The notes below the pieces were generated by a model. That model was not told the origin of the DNA. It did no database searches and saw nothing but the letters and a program-made list of their open reading frames with translations. Positions 1 through 8,843 of a stretch of DNA of 64,000 bases are shown piece after piece. Location: assembly GCA_031367105.1 (NCBI GenBank), contig JANLPG010000030.1, positions 24,007 to 88,006 of the forward strand. Direction: 5' to 3'. Both the position numbers and the translations under genes were made by a program. This stretch comes from Palsa-1233 sp031367105. GTDB lineage: Bacteria; Gemmatimonadota; Gemmatimonadetes; Gemmatimonadales; GWC2-71-9. The first letter of the stretch is position 1; each line of letters opens with the position of its first letter.

Positions 1-1048
1 GGAGGACGGGACCGCTGGCGGAGAGCCAGACGTCGTCCTCGAGCCGCACCCCACCCCACCCCGGAAGATAGATCCCCGGCTCCACTGTCACCACCGCACC
101 GACTGGGAGCGGGGCCTCGGCCGTTGGTGCAAGCCGTGGCGCTTCATGGACTTCCAGCCCCAGCCCGTGGCCCAGGGAGTGCCCGAACGCCTCGCCGTAT
201 CCGCGCGCGGCAATGACCTCACGGGCTAGTGCATCCGCCTCGCTGCCGGTCATTCCGGCCCGGACCCCCTCCCGGGCGCGCTGCTGGGCTTCTTCCACCA
301 ATTCGTACACCGTGCGCTGACGTTCGTCGGCGCTCGCCCCGACCACGACTGTACGGGTAATATCGGCGCAATAGCCGTCGAGTTGCGCCCCGAAGTCGAT
401 CAGCAGGAATTCTCCCCGCTCGATGGCTCGCTCGGAGGTGCCCGCGTGCGGCAGCGCGGCGCGTGGACCGGAAGCCACGATCGTCGGGAAGGGGTGCCAC
501 TCGCTCCCGCGGCGTCGGAGCGCAGCCTCGAGTCGCGCAGCGATATCCAACTCCCGATCGCCGACGCGCACCGTGGGAAGCACCTCGGCAAGGGCATCGA
601 GGGCCAGTGCCCCCGCCGCACGGATCGAGGCGACCTCGCCCGCGTCCTTGACTTGCCGAAGGCGCTCCACCGAGTCGGCGATCGGGACGACCCGCGCAAC
701 CGTCGCGGCACTCACCCGCTCTGCCTCCCGGATGGTCATCACGGTGGCCTCAACCCCCAGCGTGGCGGGCGCCTCATTGGCGAGCACCCGGGAGAGGCGG
801 TCCCAGACACTGCGACGGTCGATCACCACCTCCGCCGCCGATCCAGCTTCCTGCGGGGCCTGCGTCGCATAGCGGAAGTCGGTGATCAGGGTGAGCGCCT
901 TTTGCGACACCACCAGCAGCGCCGCGGAGCCGCTGAAGCCGGTGAGCCACCGGATGTTGGGCAGGTGGGTGACCAGCAGCGCGTCGATTCCTTCCAGCTC
1001 CAGGAACGCTCGCAATGCCCCGGCGCGTACCGGACGACTGTCAGTCAT
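1..1048 (-). CDS. Xaa-Pro aminopeptidase, M24 family (C-terminus cut by window edge)
   Basis: Predicted cytoplasmic metallopeptidase that removes N-terminal residues preceding proline. About 349 residues are visible from the ATG at 1048. The N-terminal third resembles a creatinase domain and the rest a pita-bread M24 fold: the metal ligands appear as two Asp in LLIDFGAQLDGYCADITRT, His in GHSLGHGLGLEVHE, Glu in TVEPGIYLPG and Glu in VRLEDDVW. All ligands lie inside the window, so only the last few residues are missing. The start overlaps the aroQ stop by 8 nt, so the two are probably co-translated. The aroQ-peptidase pair is also found in Bacillus (yqhS-yqhT), where efp follows; efp would lie just outside this window (inference). 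Confidence 0.9.
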   Translation of the reverse strand, partial: MTDSRPVRAGALRAFLELEGIDALLVTHLPNIRWLTGFSGSAALLVVSQKALTLITDFRYATQAPQEAGSAAEVVIDRRSVWDRLSRVLANEAPATLGVEATVMTIREAERVSAATVARVVPIADSVERLRQVKDAGEVASIRAAGALALDALAEVLPTVRVGDRELDIAARLEAALRRRGSEWHPFPTIVASGPRAALPHAGTSERAIERGEFLLIDFGAQLDGYCADITRTVVVGASADERQRTVYELVEEAQQRAREGVRAGMTGSEADALAREVIAARGYGEAFGHSLGHGLGLEVHEAPRLAPTAEAPLPVGAVVTVEPGIYLPGWGGVRLEDDVWLSASGPVL

Positions 1049-1481
1049 TCCGTAGCGTTGCCACGAGGGCATCGAGCGCGAGGAGGTAGCCGCGCGCGCC
1101 GAAGCCCGCGATGACGCCCAAGGCGAGGTCCGCTGTCATCGAGTGATGCCGAAACGCTTCGCGCTGGAAGAGATTGGAAAGATGGACCTCGACAAACGGT
1201 ACCGGTGCAGCCAGAAAGGCGTCGCGTATTGCTACCGAAGTATGCGTGTAGCCGCCAAGGTTGACGATCGCCCCGTCGGCGCGCTGGCGCAGCTGCTGCA
1301 CGGCGTCGACCAGCTCTCCTTCCTGATTCGATTGCAACCACTCGATGCGAACACCGAGCTCCGCTGCGCGCTGGCGTACCAATGCCTCAACCTGAGCGAG
1401 CGTGGTCGCGCCGTAGACGGCAGGCTCGCGGCTTCCGAGCAAGTTGAGGTTTGGGCCATTGATGACCAGCACCCGGGTCAT
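1041..1481 (-). CDS. aroQ: 3-dehydroquinate dehydratase, type II
   Basis: Third step of the shikimate pathway: dehydration of 3-dehydroquinate to 3-dehydroshikimate, as a cytoplasmic dodecamer in this family. The 146-residue length is typical. Visible signatures are INGPNLNLLGSREP at residues 7-20 with the catalytic Tyr23 just after, NLGGYTHTS at 74-82, EVHLSN at 98-103 and the RHHS loop at 111-114. The ATG at 1481 overlaps the stop of the upstream TPR gene as ATGA. An open frame continues 50 codons further upstream, but that part lies inside the TPR gene and lacks family similarity, so I reject it. The downstream peptidase overlaps it by 8 nt. Confidence 0.96.
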   Translation of the reverse strand: MTRVLVINGPNLNLLGSREPAVYGATTLAQVEALVRQRAAELGVRIEWLQSNQEGELVDAVQQLRQRADGAIVNLGGYTHTSVAIRDAFLAAPVPFVEVHLSNLFQREAFRHHSMTADLALGVIAGFGARGYLLALDALVATLRND

Positions 1482-2221
1482 CGATCGAGCCCCTTGAGCC
1501 AGTGCTGGAAGGTCTCGAAATCGGCGAGCTGATCGGCCGGGGGCGGCGCCGGACTGGTCTGATAGAATGCGTCGTAGGCAGTGCCCGAGCCGGTGGCTGG
1601 CGGAGCGACCGCGGCCACCTCGGCCAGCCATTCCCGGAGGGGACGCCCTCCGCTCAGCGCAGCATCGTAGGGTCGCGGGCGGCGACTTTGGACTTCGGCC
1701 GCGATGCTGTCTCGTCGTGCCCGGAGTTCGGCATTGGCCGGATCACGGCTGACCAGGGCGCTGTATACCTCAGCTGCGCGATCGAGATGCCCCTGCCGAT
1801 GGTAGAGGCCCGCCAGCGATTCGGTCAGCAGCGGCTCCGCCAGCCCCGCGGCAGGGTCGTCGTCGGTGAACAGCAATTCGTCGGATTCCTCCCCGGTCCG
1901 TGCCGCTCCCGAATCTGGGCGCGCCTCGAACTGCCACAACGCCCGGAGCACGCCTGGATGGTCCGGGTCGGTCGCGAGGGCGACCCGGAGCGCCGCTTCT
2001 GCCTCCCGCGGCTCACCCTGATCCAGGAGAATCCGGGACAGTACCACCAAGCACGGGAGGTCGGCGGGCCGACGGCCCAGCCCCTCCCGAGCCACGGCCG
2101 CCGCCTCAGCGTAGGCGCCCCGCTTCCGCAGCCCCTCCGCCAACGCGGCGCAGGCGGCCGGGACGGGTTCCTCCCGCCAACGTCGGGCAAGCTCGTCAAG
2201 GGAGGAGAAGGATTCAGGCAT
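1478..2221 (-). CDS. TPR-repeat protein
   Basis: A 247-residue protein with tetratricopeptide-like helices at roughly residues 20-120 (AEGLRKRGAYAEAAAVAREGL, then ILLDQGEPREAEAALRVAL) and again at 140-180 (LAGLYHRQGHLDRAAEVYSAL). The tail after residue 185 is Pro/Ala-rich and ends in a short helical segment. No signal peptide is seen, so a cytoplasmic scaffold is likely. It is the first gene of an apparent operon with aroQ and the M24 peptidase, transcribed from a good sigma70-like promoter at 2256-2285. The role is not known; its presence ahead of shikimate and peptidase genes does not itself indicate a function. Confidence 0.8.
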   Translation of the reverse strand: MPESFSSLDELARRWREEPVPAACAALAEGLRKRGAYAEAAAVAREGLGRRPADLPCLVVLSRILLDQGEPREAEAALRVALATDPDHPGVLRALWQFEARPDSGAARTGEESDELLFTDDDPAAGLAEPLLTESLAGLYHRQGHLDRAAEVYSALVSRDPANAELRARRDSIAAEVQSRRPRPYDAALSGGRPLREWLAEVAAVAPPATGSGTAYDAFYQTSPAPPPADQLADFETFQHWLKGLDR

Positions 2222-2255
2222 AGGCTCTGCGAGTGGCCGTGGGGATGGGATCGCA

Positions 2256-2285
2256 AGACTACCCCCCGCCGAGCCCCGGTGTCAA
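2256..2285 (-). promoter_or_regulatory. Sigma70-type promoter for TPR-aroQ-peptidase operon
   Basis: On the minus strand TTGACA (2280-2285) and TAGTCT (2256-2261) are separated by 18 nt. The -35 is a perfect consensus hexamer. The predicted start of transcription, near 2249, leaves a leader of about 28 nt before the ATG at 2221. Confidence 0.6.
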
Positions 2286-2308
2286 CCATCCCGAAGTGGG
2301 TCCGCGCC

Positions 2309-2337
2309 TTGAGGTTCGGACTCTGGAGGCCTAGGTT
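2309..2337 (+). promoter_or_regulatory. Candidate promoter for ppiD
   Basis: TTGAGG (2309-2314), a 17-nt spacer and TAGGTT (2332-2337) on the plus strand precede the ppiD start by about 44 nt. It is divergent from the aroQ operon promoter, with about 23 bp between the two -35 elements. Assigned by eye from hexamers and spacing. Confidence 0.45.
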
Positions 2338-2380
2338 TGCGGGCTATGTCTCACCCAGTCTGGAGCCGGTCGAACCGCCT

Positions 2381-4234
2381 ATGATGCAAGCCTTCCGTAA
2401 CGCCGCGAAGCCGGTGGTCTACCTGATCACGATCACGTTCCTCGCCTGGCTCATCGTGGACCTGAGCGGGATCACCGGTAACGGTGGCCTCCTGACCAAG
2501 ACCAATGTGGGCTCCATCAACGGCAACACCGTCGATGCCCGGATCTATCAGCAAGCCGTCCAGCAGGCGATTACGCAGCGCCAGCAACAGTCGGGCAAGT
2601 CCCTCGGCCTCGAGGAGACCGAGCAGGTCCGCAATGAGGTGTGGGACCAGTTCGTTCAGAACGCGGTCATCACGGACCAGATCGCGAAGCACAATCTCTC
2701 GGTCAACACCGACGAGATCGCCGATGCCATCCGCAACGTGCCGCCGCAAGAGGTACGTGCCCTGCCTGACTTCCAGACCGCCGGCAAGTTCGACCTCGGC
2801 AAGTATCAGCGCTGGCTGGCATCGCCGGTCGGGCAGCAGGCGGTGCCGGTGCTCGAGGCACGCTATCGCGACGAGATTCTCCAGTCCAAGCTGCTCCGAA
2901 ACGTGACAGCGGACATCTTCCTCTCCGACGCGGCGTTGTGGGAACGCTACAAGGACCAGCACGAGCAGGTGAGGATCTCGCTGACTGCGATCATTGCCCG
3001 GAACGCGGTGCCAGACAGCGCCGTCACGGTGACGTCCGCCGAGGTCGAGACCTACTTCACTGCCCACAAGGACGAGTTCAAGCGCCCTCGTACGGCGTAC
3101 CTCTCGTTCGTGTCCGTACCGCGGCGGATTGATGCCAGCGACTCTGCCGCGGCGCTCGCCCGCGCAAAGGCGCTGCGCGCCGAAATCGTCGGCGGCGCCC
3201 CATTCGCGGAGGTGGCGAAGCGGGAATCGTCCGACACCGGGAGCGCGCGCAACGGGGGGGATTTGGGCGAATTCGGCAGGGGGGCGATGGTGGCCGCGTT
3301 CGACCAGGCCGCCTTCTCGCTTCCGCTCAATACCCTCTCCGAGCCGGTGCTTACCGATTTCGGCTATCACCTCATTGAGGTGACCAAGCGGACGACCGAC
3401 AAGGTGACCGCACGGCACGTCCTGATTCCGGTCGAACTGGCTGGGGCGCACCGCGACCTGGTCGACCGGCAGGCCGACTCGCTTGAACGGCTGGCCGCCG
3501 AGCACCTCGATCCGGCAGCCCTCGACACCGCCGCCCGGTCGTTGAAGCTCCCGATCGGCCAGACCGGCCCGGTTCAGGAAGGCACCCGCGTCCTGCTGGG
3601 CACCTATGTCATCCCGGACGCCGGGACGTGGGCCTTCCAGGCCAAGGTGGGAGAGACTTCGCCCGTGATCGATGGTGACGCCGCGTTCTACGTCTTCCGG
3701 GTCGATTCCGTGGAAGCAGCCGGGACGCCGCCGCTCGCGAATGTGACACGGGCTGTCATCAGCGTCGTCGCCGATAAGAAGAAGGAAGCCAAGGCGAAGC
3801 AGATTGGCGAGGAACTCATCCGCCGACTCACCACGGGCCTGCTGTTGCCCGCCGTATCGAAGGCCCTTGGCCTGCCCAACCGGGAATTCCCGCTCTTCTC
3901 CCGCGTGAATCCTCCGCTGACAGTGCCCACGGTGATTGGAGCCGCGTTCGGTCTGGCGAAGGGCAAGCCGAGTCCAGTCATCGAAACCGCCGACGGCCTG
4001 TATGTGATCGAAGTACTCGAGCGGGTTCCGGCCGACTCGGCCGCATTCACGCGCGACAAGGACCAGATCCGTGCCGATATGATCCGTGCGGCCAAGCAGG
4101 AGCGGGTGCGGCAGTACCTCGCCGCGCTGCGTGCCGACGCAAAGATCAAGGACGAGCGCGCGGGGCTGCAGCGGACCAACGCACAGGCCGAAGCCAATGC
4201 CGCCGCTCAGGCCGCGACGACCAAAAAACGCTAG
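2381..4234 (+). CDS. ppiD: Membrane-anchored parvulin-type peptidylprolyl isomerase (PpiD/SurA-like)
   Basis: Periplasmic chaperone with proline isomerase fold, anchored in the inner membrane, expected to assist newly exported proteins leaving Sec. The 617-residue product fits PpiD (about 620). One N-terminal membrane helix lies at residues 10-30 (VVYLITITFLAWLIVDL), followed by a SurA-like helical domain (about 45-190). A rotamase domain at about 233-335 carries GGDLGEFGRGAM and FGYHLIEV, and a second, degenerate rotamase-like half follows. The ATGATG pair at 2381 is chosen because the reading frame upstream is antisense to the TPR gene and lacks hydrophobic or domain character. The ribosome binding site is weak (GGAG 15 nt away). 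This is one of only two plus-strand protein genes here. Confidence 0.9.
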   Translation: MMQAFRNAAKPVVYLITITFLAWLIVDLSGITGNGGLLTKTNVGSINGNTVDARIYQQAVQQAITQRQQQSGKSLGLEETEQVRNEVWDQFVQNAVITDQIAKHNLSVNTDEIADAIRNVPPQEVRALPDFQTAGKFDLGKYQRWLASPVGQQAVPVLEARYRDEILQSKLLRNVTADIFLSDAALWERYKDQHEQVRISLTAIIARNAVPDSAVTVTSAEVETYFTAHKDEFKRPRTAYLSFVSVPRRIDASDSAAALARAKALRAEIVGGAPFAEVAKRESSDTGSARNGGDLGEFGRGAMVAAFDQAAFSLPLNTLSEPVLTDFGYHLIEVTKRTTDKVTARHVLIPVELAGAHRDLVDRQADSLERLAAEHLDPAALDTAARSLKLPIGQTGPVQEGTRVLLGTYVIPDAGTWAFQAKVGETSPVIDGDAAFYVFRVDSVEAAGTPPLANVTRAVISVVADKKKEAKAKQIGEELIRRLTTGLLLPAVSKALGLPNREFPLFSRVNPPLTVPTVIGAAFGLAKGKPSPVIETADGLYVIEVLERVPADSAAFTRDKDQIRADMIRAAKQERVRQYLAALRADAKIKDERAGLQRTNAQAEANAAAQAATTKKR

Positions 4235-4263
4235 TCGCCTCGCCTGTCACGAGCGCACGCACG

Positions 4264-4293
4264 ACGGGCGCCCGAGTTCACTCGGGCGCCCGT
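4264..4293 (+). terminator. Terminator hairpin after ppiD
   Basis: A perfect 13-bp inverted repeat (4264-4276 with 4281-4293) around a TTCA loop, starting 29 nt after the ppiD stop and followed by TGGCTTTCT. It lies between the converging ppiD and tatA genes and could act in both directions, although only the plus side has a short T-rich tail. Confidence 0.75.
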
Positions 4294-4321
4294 TGGCTTT
4301 CTGGCAGGTGGCGTGATGCCG

Positions 4322-4582
4322 TTACTGAGACAGCCGCTTCGGTTCGCCGCCGGTCGGCGCGCCCGTGGACGACTCCGGTCGTTCACCGTCGATCATCCGC
4401 GGTGGGTTTCGCTCGCTGTCCGGAGGGTTGAGCATGGCGTCCTGGGTATCGGTCAACGACCGCTTGAACTCGCGGATCCCCTTGCCCATCGACGAGCCGA
4501 TCTCGGGCAGGCGCTTTGCTCCAAAGACGAGCAAGGCGACCACCAGCAGGATCATGATTTCGCTGAAGCCGAGATTTGGCAT
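4322..4582 (-). CDS. tatA: Twin-arginine translocase subunit TatA/TatE
   Basis: Pore-forming subunit of the Tat system for folded proteins. The 86-residue protein has the family layout: a membrane helix at about residues 7-21, the hinge FGAKRLPEIG (21-30), an amphipathic helix to about residue 45 and a polar, Pro-rich tail. GGAG is well placed 6 nt before the ATG. tatC is not next to it; TatC is encoded about 5 kb away as the N-terminal part of a larger frame (8844-12410), and no separate tatB is visible, so a two-component TatAC system is possible (inference). A Tat-signal amidase gene occurs at 38614. Confidence 0.93.
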   Translation of the reverse strand: MPNLGFSEIMILLVVALLVFGAKRLPEIGSSMGKGIREFKRSLTDTQDAMLNPPDSERNPPRMIDGERPESSTGAPTGGEPKRLSQ

Positions 4583-4595
4583 GGTTGACTCCGGT

Positions 4596-4868
4596 TCAGA
4601 AGAGCGAGCGCGCAGCGTAATACGCCACCGCGACGCCGAGCAGGCTCAAGAGGGTGACGTGCATCCCCATCGGCCCAAGCGTAAAGGATACCACGAGGAG
4701 ATTGACGGACACAGGGCCGAAGGTCGGGGTCACCGCAAAGGTGAAGAACGACCGCGCGGCGCTTTCCGGCAGGAATCGTTCCAGCAGGGCTGCCAGAAAG
4801 CCCCCGAGGATGAACCCGACGACCAGCACGCCGAGGTAGAAGCCAGGACGCTTCGGTGATGCTGCCAT
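4596..4868 (-). CDS. Small two-helix membrane protein (DUF4321-like)
   Basis: A 90-residue protein with a membrane helix at about residues 10-30 (GVLVVGFILGGFLAALLERF) and a second at about 65-86 (LLSLLGVAVAYYAARSLF). The segment between them, with FFTFAVTPTFGP and VNLLVVSFTLGPMG, resembles the DUF4321 family as I remember it. Function unknown. Its ATG overlaps the stop of the polyprenyl synthase gene as ATGA, and tatA follows after 13 nt, so the three genes are probably one transcript. Confidence 0.75.
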   Translation of the reverse strand: MAASPKRPGFYLGVLVVGFILGGFLAALLERFLPESAARSFFTFAVTPTFGPVSVNLLVVSFTLGPMGMHVTLLSLLGVAVAYYAARSLF

Positions 4869-5860
4869 CAGCTCCTCCGCTCCAGTACGAAGCCCAGCGC
4901 CGAGCGCAGGGTATCCCGCGCTGGGGAATCGGGCAGTAGCGCCAGATCGTCTTCCGCCTGCGACATCAGCAGCTGGGCGCGTTCCCTGGCATAATCGAGC
5001 CCGCCGTGGGCGGTGACGGCGGCCACCACCGCGCCGATTGCCTCCGGTTCGGGATCCGGCGACCGCATCAACGACTCCAGCGCCGAGCGTTCACCCCGCG
5101 ACAGGTGGGGCAGCGCGTAGATCAGCGGGAGCGTCACCTTGTGCTCGTGCAGGTCGAGTCCCGAGGGCTTCCCTGTCATTGCCTGGTCGGCGGTGTAGTC
5201 GAGCAGGTCATCGGTAATCTGGAATGCCATGCCGAGTTTCTCCCCGAAGCGGGCGAGGGCTTGGCGTTGCGCCTCGGGTGCGCCAAGGGCCCCGACCTCG
5301 CAGGCGCCGGACATCAGGGAGGCGGTCTTGGCCCGGATCAGCAGATCGTACTGCGCTTCGGTGAAATCGAGCGGGTCGTGCGCCAGCAATTGGCGCATCT
5401 CCCCGACGGTCATCTCGGTGGTGACGCGTGAGAGGATCCGCAGCGCTTCGAGATCTCCCAGACGGACCAGTTCCACCACCGCGCGCGAATAGAGGAAGTC
5501 ACCCATGATCACCGACACCTGATGCGAGAACAGGGCGTTGATCGTTGGCATCCCGCGGCGCAACGTCGAATGATCGACAGCATCGTCGTGGACGAGGGTC
5601 GCGAGGTGGATCAATTCGATGACGGCCGCGAACGTGGCGGCGCGGGGCGTCGGTCCCCCCGTCGCCTGATCGGCCAACAGCACCAGCGTGGGCCGCAGCA
5701 TCTTGCCACGCATCCGGAGCAGGTGGGTGTTGACTTCGCCGATGAGCGGGAAGTCGTCTTCGATCATCCGGCGCATCTCGCCCTCGACCTGGTCGAGCCG
5801 GATTCCGACCGGCGCCTGCAGATCCGCGAGCGTGACTGCACCGACCTGAGGCAATGTCAC
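4868..5860 (-). CDS. Trans-isoprenyl (polyprenyl) diphosphate synthase
   Basis: Condenses isopentenyl diphosphate units onto an allylic primer to make the long prenyl chain of quinones (IspB/HepT-like). Of 330 residues, the key motifs are GKMLRP (52-57), the first Asp-rich motif DDAVD (92-96) followed by RRGMPTIN, and the second motif DDLLD (217-221). Chain length cannot be read safely from sequence; the first motif type is that of octaprenyl/heptaprenyl enzymes rather than short-chain FPP synthases. The GTG start at 5860 overlaps the upstream TPR stop (GTGA). Confidence 0.92.
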   Translation of the reverse strand: MTLPQVGAVTLADLQAPVGIRLDQVEGEMRRMIEDDFPLIGEVNTHLLRMRGKMLRPTLVLLADQATGGPTPRAATFAAVIELIHLATLVHDDAVDHSTLRRGMPTINALFSHQVSVIMGDFLYSRAVVELVRLGDLEALRILSRVTTEMTVGEMRQLLAHDPLDFTEAQYDLLIRAKTASLMSGACEVGALGAPEAQRQALARFGEKLGMAFQITDDLLDYTADQAMTGKPSGLDLHEHKVTLPLIYALPHLSRGERSALESLMRSPDPEPEAIGAVVAAVTAHGGLDYARERAQLLMSQAEDDLALLPDSPARDTLRSALGFVLERRS

Positions 5861-7731
5861 GGGAGCCGGCTCGCAATGTGGGTGAGCCGATCGGCGACGT
5901 CCTGGAACGACACATCCACGGCGAGAACACGCTCATAGCAGGTGCGAGCGTCGCTCAATTTGCCCTGAGCTTCCTGCGCGCGCGCGAGCCAATAGAGCAC
6001 GCCGATTTTCTCCGCGTCATCCTCCGGGCCCCGTTCCACCGCCCGCAACACCGCCTCGGCGACCGCAGGACGCCCCTGATCAAAGAAGGCCTCTCCCAGC
6101 GCCTCGGAAGTCCGCAGGCGCGCCTCCGGAGAACGCAGCGCCTTCTGGAATTCGCCGATCGCCTCCTCGAGCAACCCCATCCCCTTGAAGGCGATCCCCA
6201 GATCGTAGTGCGACTGATGATCTTCAATTGGCAAGTTCTGGTCGAGCGCTCGCTTGAACTCGGCGAGGGCCTCGCGAAAGGTCTCGTCCTCGTCGGGTGA
6301 GATCGCGGTCGTTTCGGTACGCATCCGGGTCGAGCGCGGTCCGGCATCGTCGTTCATCATCGCGGCGAAGTCGATAAACCCTTCCGGCGTCTGTTCCGCC
6401 GGCGCGTTCGGAACCATTGCGCGCAACGCTGCACGGGCTCGCTCGTTGTGTTCGTCCAGCTCGAGGATCCGGCGGTAGACCGCGACCGCTTTGTCGGCAC
6501 TGCCTTCCCGCACGAAGGCGTCGCCAAGCTCGACGTACGACTCACAGAGGCGCGGCGCATCCTTCATCTGGGAGGCCACTTCGACTCGCGCCTGGTAGCG
6601 TCCGATTGAGGCCGGCTCGGCCTGAACGAGTTCGCCAGCCACTTGCCAGGCGTGCAACAACTCGCCCTGCCCCTGATAACCGGCGAGGGCTTGCTCGAGC
6701 CGAGCGATGCCGCCGGCACGATCGCCGTGTTCAAGCAGCGCGTGGGCGGTGACCCGCTGGCCGAGTGGGTCGTCAAGCGTCACCCCTTCCGGCAGCTCCG
6801 GCATCGGCGGCGCAAACGCGGCACCGGTCTCGAGGAAAACCAGTGGTGCGCCGCCCTCGGTGCTCGCATCCCCAGCGGCCTCCAGTCGCTCGCCCGGGGA
6901 ATCGTGCGAAGTGACTTCGAGACCATCGACCGTCGCCATCTCGCCGGCCTCGGCGGCCGTGCGCGAGACGTTTACGAGCCCGTCCAGCATCACACTTGGC
7001 GGGAGCGGTCCGTCGATCTCCGTATCGGGACTGTTCTGTTCCAGCCCTTCGATAGGAACCGATTCGCTGGGGCGCTCGAACTCAAGATCTTCGACAACCG
7101 TGCCTGCGAGGATCGAAGCGCCGGTGAGGTCCAGAGAAACCTCGGAGGCTCGCTCAAGTTGCAGATCGGTGTCGATGAACACCAGCCCGCGACCACTCTC
7201 GCTCCCGATCGGCCCCGTCGGCGGTGGTGGCTCGGGAGCGTGATCACGGCCGAGCAACTCGTCGATGAGCCCCTGGAGGTCACGCCAACCCGAGAACTCA
7301 GCCGCAAACGCATCAATTGCCGTTCGGGCTGCATCGCTCCGACCGACATCTCCCATCCGCTTGAGATAGGTGCTCAGCTGCAGACGGACGTCATAGAGTA
7401 CCCGCTTGCGCGCCTGATACCGGGCGAGTTCGAGGTGTGTGCGGATCCGTTCCGGATCCAGCCGGAGAATCTTGCCGCAGAGCGCGATGGCATTATTGAA
7501 AAAGCCCTGCTCCCCGTACCGGGTCGCCGCCTGATCCCAGGCGTCGCACGCCGCGTGGTCCTCGCCCGCCTTGTGCTCCAGGTCGCCAATGCGATTGTAG
7601 AGCGATGGGTCGGCCCCCTCGGTGCCGCCCTCGGCACCGCGGATCGCCTGGCGGTAGAGCTCGATCGCTGCGCGCCATTCTTCCCGCTGTTCGTGCTGGC
7701 GCGCAGCGACTTTGAGCTTGTCAAGCGTCAT
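5857..7731 (-). CDS. Large TPR-repeat protein
   Basis: A 624-residue protein with an N-terminal TPR array (about residues 1-150: AIELYRQAI, NAIALCGKILRLDPERI), an acidic low-complexity middle (about 190-310) and a second TPR array (about 320-624), including DKAVAVYRRILELDEHNERA and EEAIGEFQKAL. No signal peptide or membrane helix is evident, so it is probably a cytoplasmic scaffold. It heads the operon that continues into the prenyl synthase, DUF4321-like and tatA genes. The acidic linker between two TPR modules suggests two independent partner-binding arms (inference). Function not recognised. Confidence 0.82.
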   Translation of the reverse strand: MTLDKLKVAARQHEQREEWRAAIELYRQAIRGAEGGTEGADPSLYNRIGDLEHKAGEDHAACDAWDQAATRYGEQGFFNNAIALCGKILRLDPERIRTHLELARYQARKRVLYDVRLQLSTYLKRMGDVGRSDAARTAIDAFAAEFSGWRDLQGLIDELLGRDHAPEPPPPTGPIGSESGRGLVFIDTDLQLERASEVSLDLTGASILAGTVVEDLEFERPSESVPIEGLEQNSPDTEIDGPLPPSVMLDGLVNVSRTAAEAGEMATVDGLEVTSHDSPGERLEAAGDASTEGGAPLVFLETGAAFAPPMPELPEGVTLDDPLGQRVTAHALLEHGDRAGGIARLEQALAGYQGQGELLHAWQVAGELVQAEPASIGRYQARVEVASQMKDAPRLCESYVELGDAFVREGSADKAVAVYRRILELDEHNERARAALRAMVPNAPAEQTPEGFIDFAAMMNDDAGPRSTRMRTETTAISPDEDETFREALAEFKRALDQNLPIEDHQSHYDLGIAFKGMGLLEEAIGEFQKALRSPEARLRTSEALGEAFFDQGRPAVAEAVLRAVERGPEDDAEKIGVLYWLARAQEAQGKLSDARTCYERVLAVDVSFQDVADRLTHIASRLP

Positions 7732-7794
7732 GGCCGACCGGGGGTTGGGTGTGGCTCAAGTATCGATGGGGCTTGAGGTTCTAAGTGTAGGCCG

Positions 7795-7825
7795 GGCCCC
7801 GGTCAGGGGCAAGCTGACCGGGGCC
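7795..7825 (-). terminator. Hairpin between lipoprotein gene and TPR operon
   Basis: An 11-bp inverted repeat (7795-7805 with 7815-7825, 9-nt loop) lies 43 nt past the stop of the lipoprotein gene. There is no T-tract on the minus strand, so intrinsic termination is uncertain. The whole 136-bp gap (7732-7867) otherwise shows only a 6-bp CTCAAG/CTTGAG palindrome. Confidence 0.4.
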
Positions 7826-7867
7826 TGGGACAACAGAAAGGACGCTCTTCCCAGTATCGGAGGGAGC

Positions 7868-8713
7868 CTACCAGTTCACCCGGATCAGCTCAGGATTTCC
7901 CGGATCGCTTTGAAAGGCCCAGTCGAGCAGGAGGTAGCCGGAGCCTGCGAAAACGACCCGAAGTGCCCCATAGCGCTTGAAGCCGTCCGGCCCCGTCATC
8001 TGGACTACATAGCCCCAACCCGGAGTGGCCTCGAGCCCGCTCCGCCCGAAGCCGCTCAGCGGGGCGACATCGATCTCCTGAAGCGACCCCACTGGCGCCT
8101 GGCCGTAGCGGATGATTTCGGTTCCGCTGCGCTGCGGTACAAAAAAGAAGCGACCAGCAGCGTCACGCTGGACCGTCAGATCGACATCGCCCGCTCCGCT
8201 CATCACCCAACCGAGTTCGGAACGAATCGCCCCACCGTTCCCGTCGAGATCGCGCCAGAAGCGAAAGCCGGCACGGGCATCGTCCGCCTGACGGGCGTAG
8301 ACGGCGACGCTGGTCGCCTCGTAGCGGGGAGTGTCCTCGCGGATCGGCGATCGATCGGAGTCGACCCCGTCAGTGCTCTCCGCAACGATGCTGAAGCAGC
8401 GGGGAACGCCGTTGGTGAGTGCCCCTGCCACGAAATCCGGGGCGACGGTCGTCCCCTCCATCACCCAGGGCGTGAGGCAGAGATCACGATCCAGATCATA
8501 GGGTGACGAATAGACGCGATAGCGGAGAAACCTCCCGGGCGCGGCACGATAGGGTTCGTCGGTCCAGTGCAGACCGATCGCTCCATCCAGCGATGCGCTG
8601 GTGAGCTGGCTCGGCCGTGGTAGTGGCCCACCGCCGGGAAGCGTCGGGGACGCCTGACAACCAACGAGTATCGAGAGACCGAGGATGCCGAAGATCAACG
8701 ACCGGAAAGCCAT
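7868..8713 (-). CDS. Secreted lipoprotein with fibronectin-like N-terminal domain
   Basis: A 281-residue predicted lipoprotein: MAFRSLIFGILGLSILVGC gives an n-region, a hydrophobic core and an LVGC lipobox, so the mature protein starts at Cys19. The first domain (about 40-130, with AIGLHWTDEP, RFLRYRVYSS and CFSIVAEST) looks like a fibronectin type III strand pattern. The C-terminal half is strand-rich and ends in an aromatic stretch. ATG at 8713 is preferred over an in-frame start 19 codons upstream because it gives a proper signal peptide and has GGAG 6 nt before it. It follows the tatC-lptD frame after 130 bp. Function unknown. Confidence 0.75.
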   Translation of the reverse strand: MAFRSLIFGILGLSILVGCQASPTLPGGGPLPRPSQLTSASLDGAIGLHWTDEPYRAAPGRFLRYRVYSSPYDLDRDLCLTPWVMEGTTVAPDFVAGALTNGVPRCFSIVAESTDGVDSDRSPIREDTPRYEATSVAVYARQADDARAGFRFWRDLDGNGGAIRSELGWVMSGAGDVDLTVQRDAAGRFFFVPQRSGTEIIRYGQAPVGSLQEIDVAPLSGFGRSGLEATPGWGYVVQMTGPDGFKRYGALRVVFAGSGYLLLDWAFQSDPGNPELIRVNW

Positions 8714-8843
8714 ACGACGCTCCACGCGCGGGGATGCGTGCAGCAAAGGCAGGGCTCGTGCCGTTGGCATCGGCGCTGTTCGCGGGTGACCGCAGCCGCA
8801 GGCGCCTCGCTGGAGGGACGGCTGCGTCCCGCAAGGAGGACAG

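Noticed and set aside
1502..2380. N-terminal extension of ppiD by nearly 300 codons
   Set aside because: It runs antisense through the TPR gene, has no PpiD features, and the membrane anchor begins directly after ATG 2381.
8815..8830. 6-bp hairpin after the TatC-LptD stop as a terminator
   Set aside because: Short stem and no T-tract on the minus strand; too weak to call.
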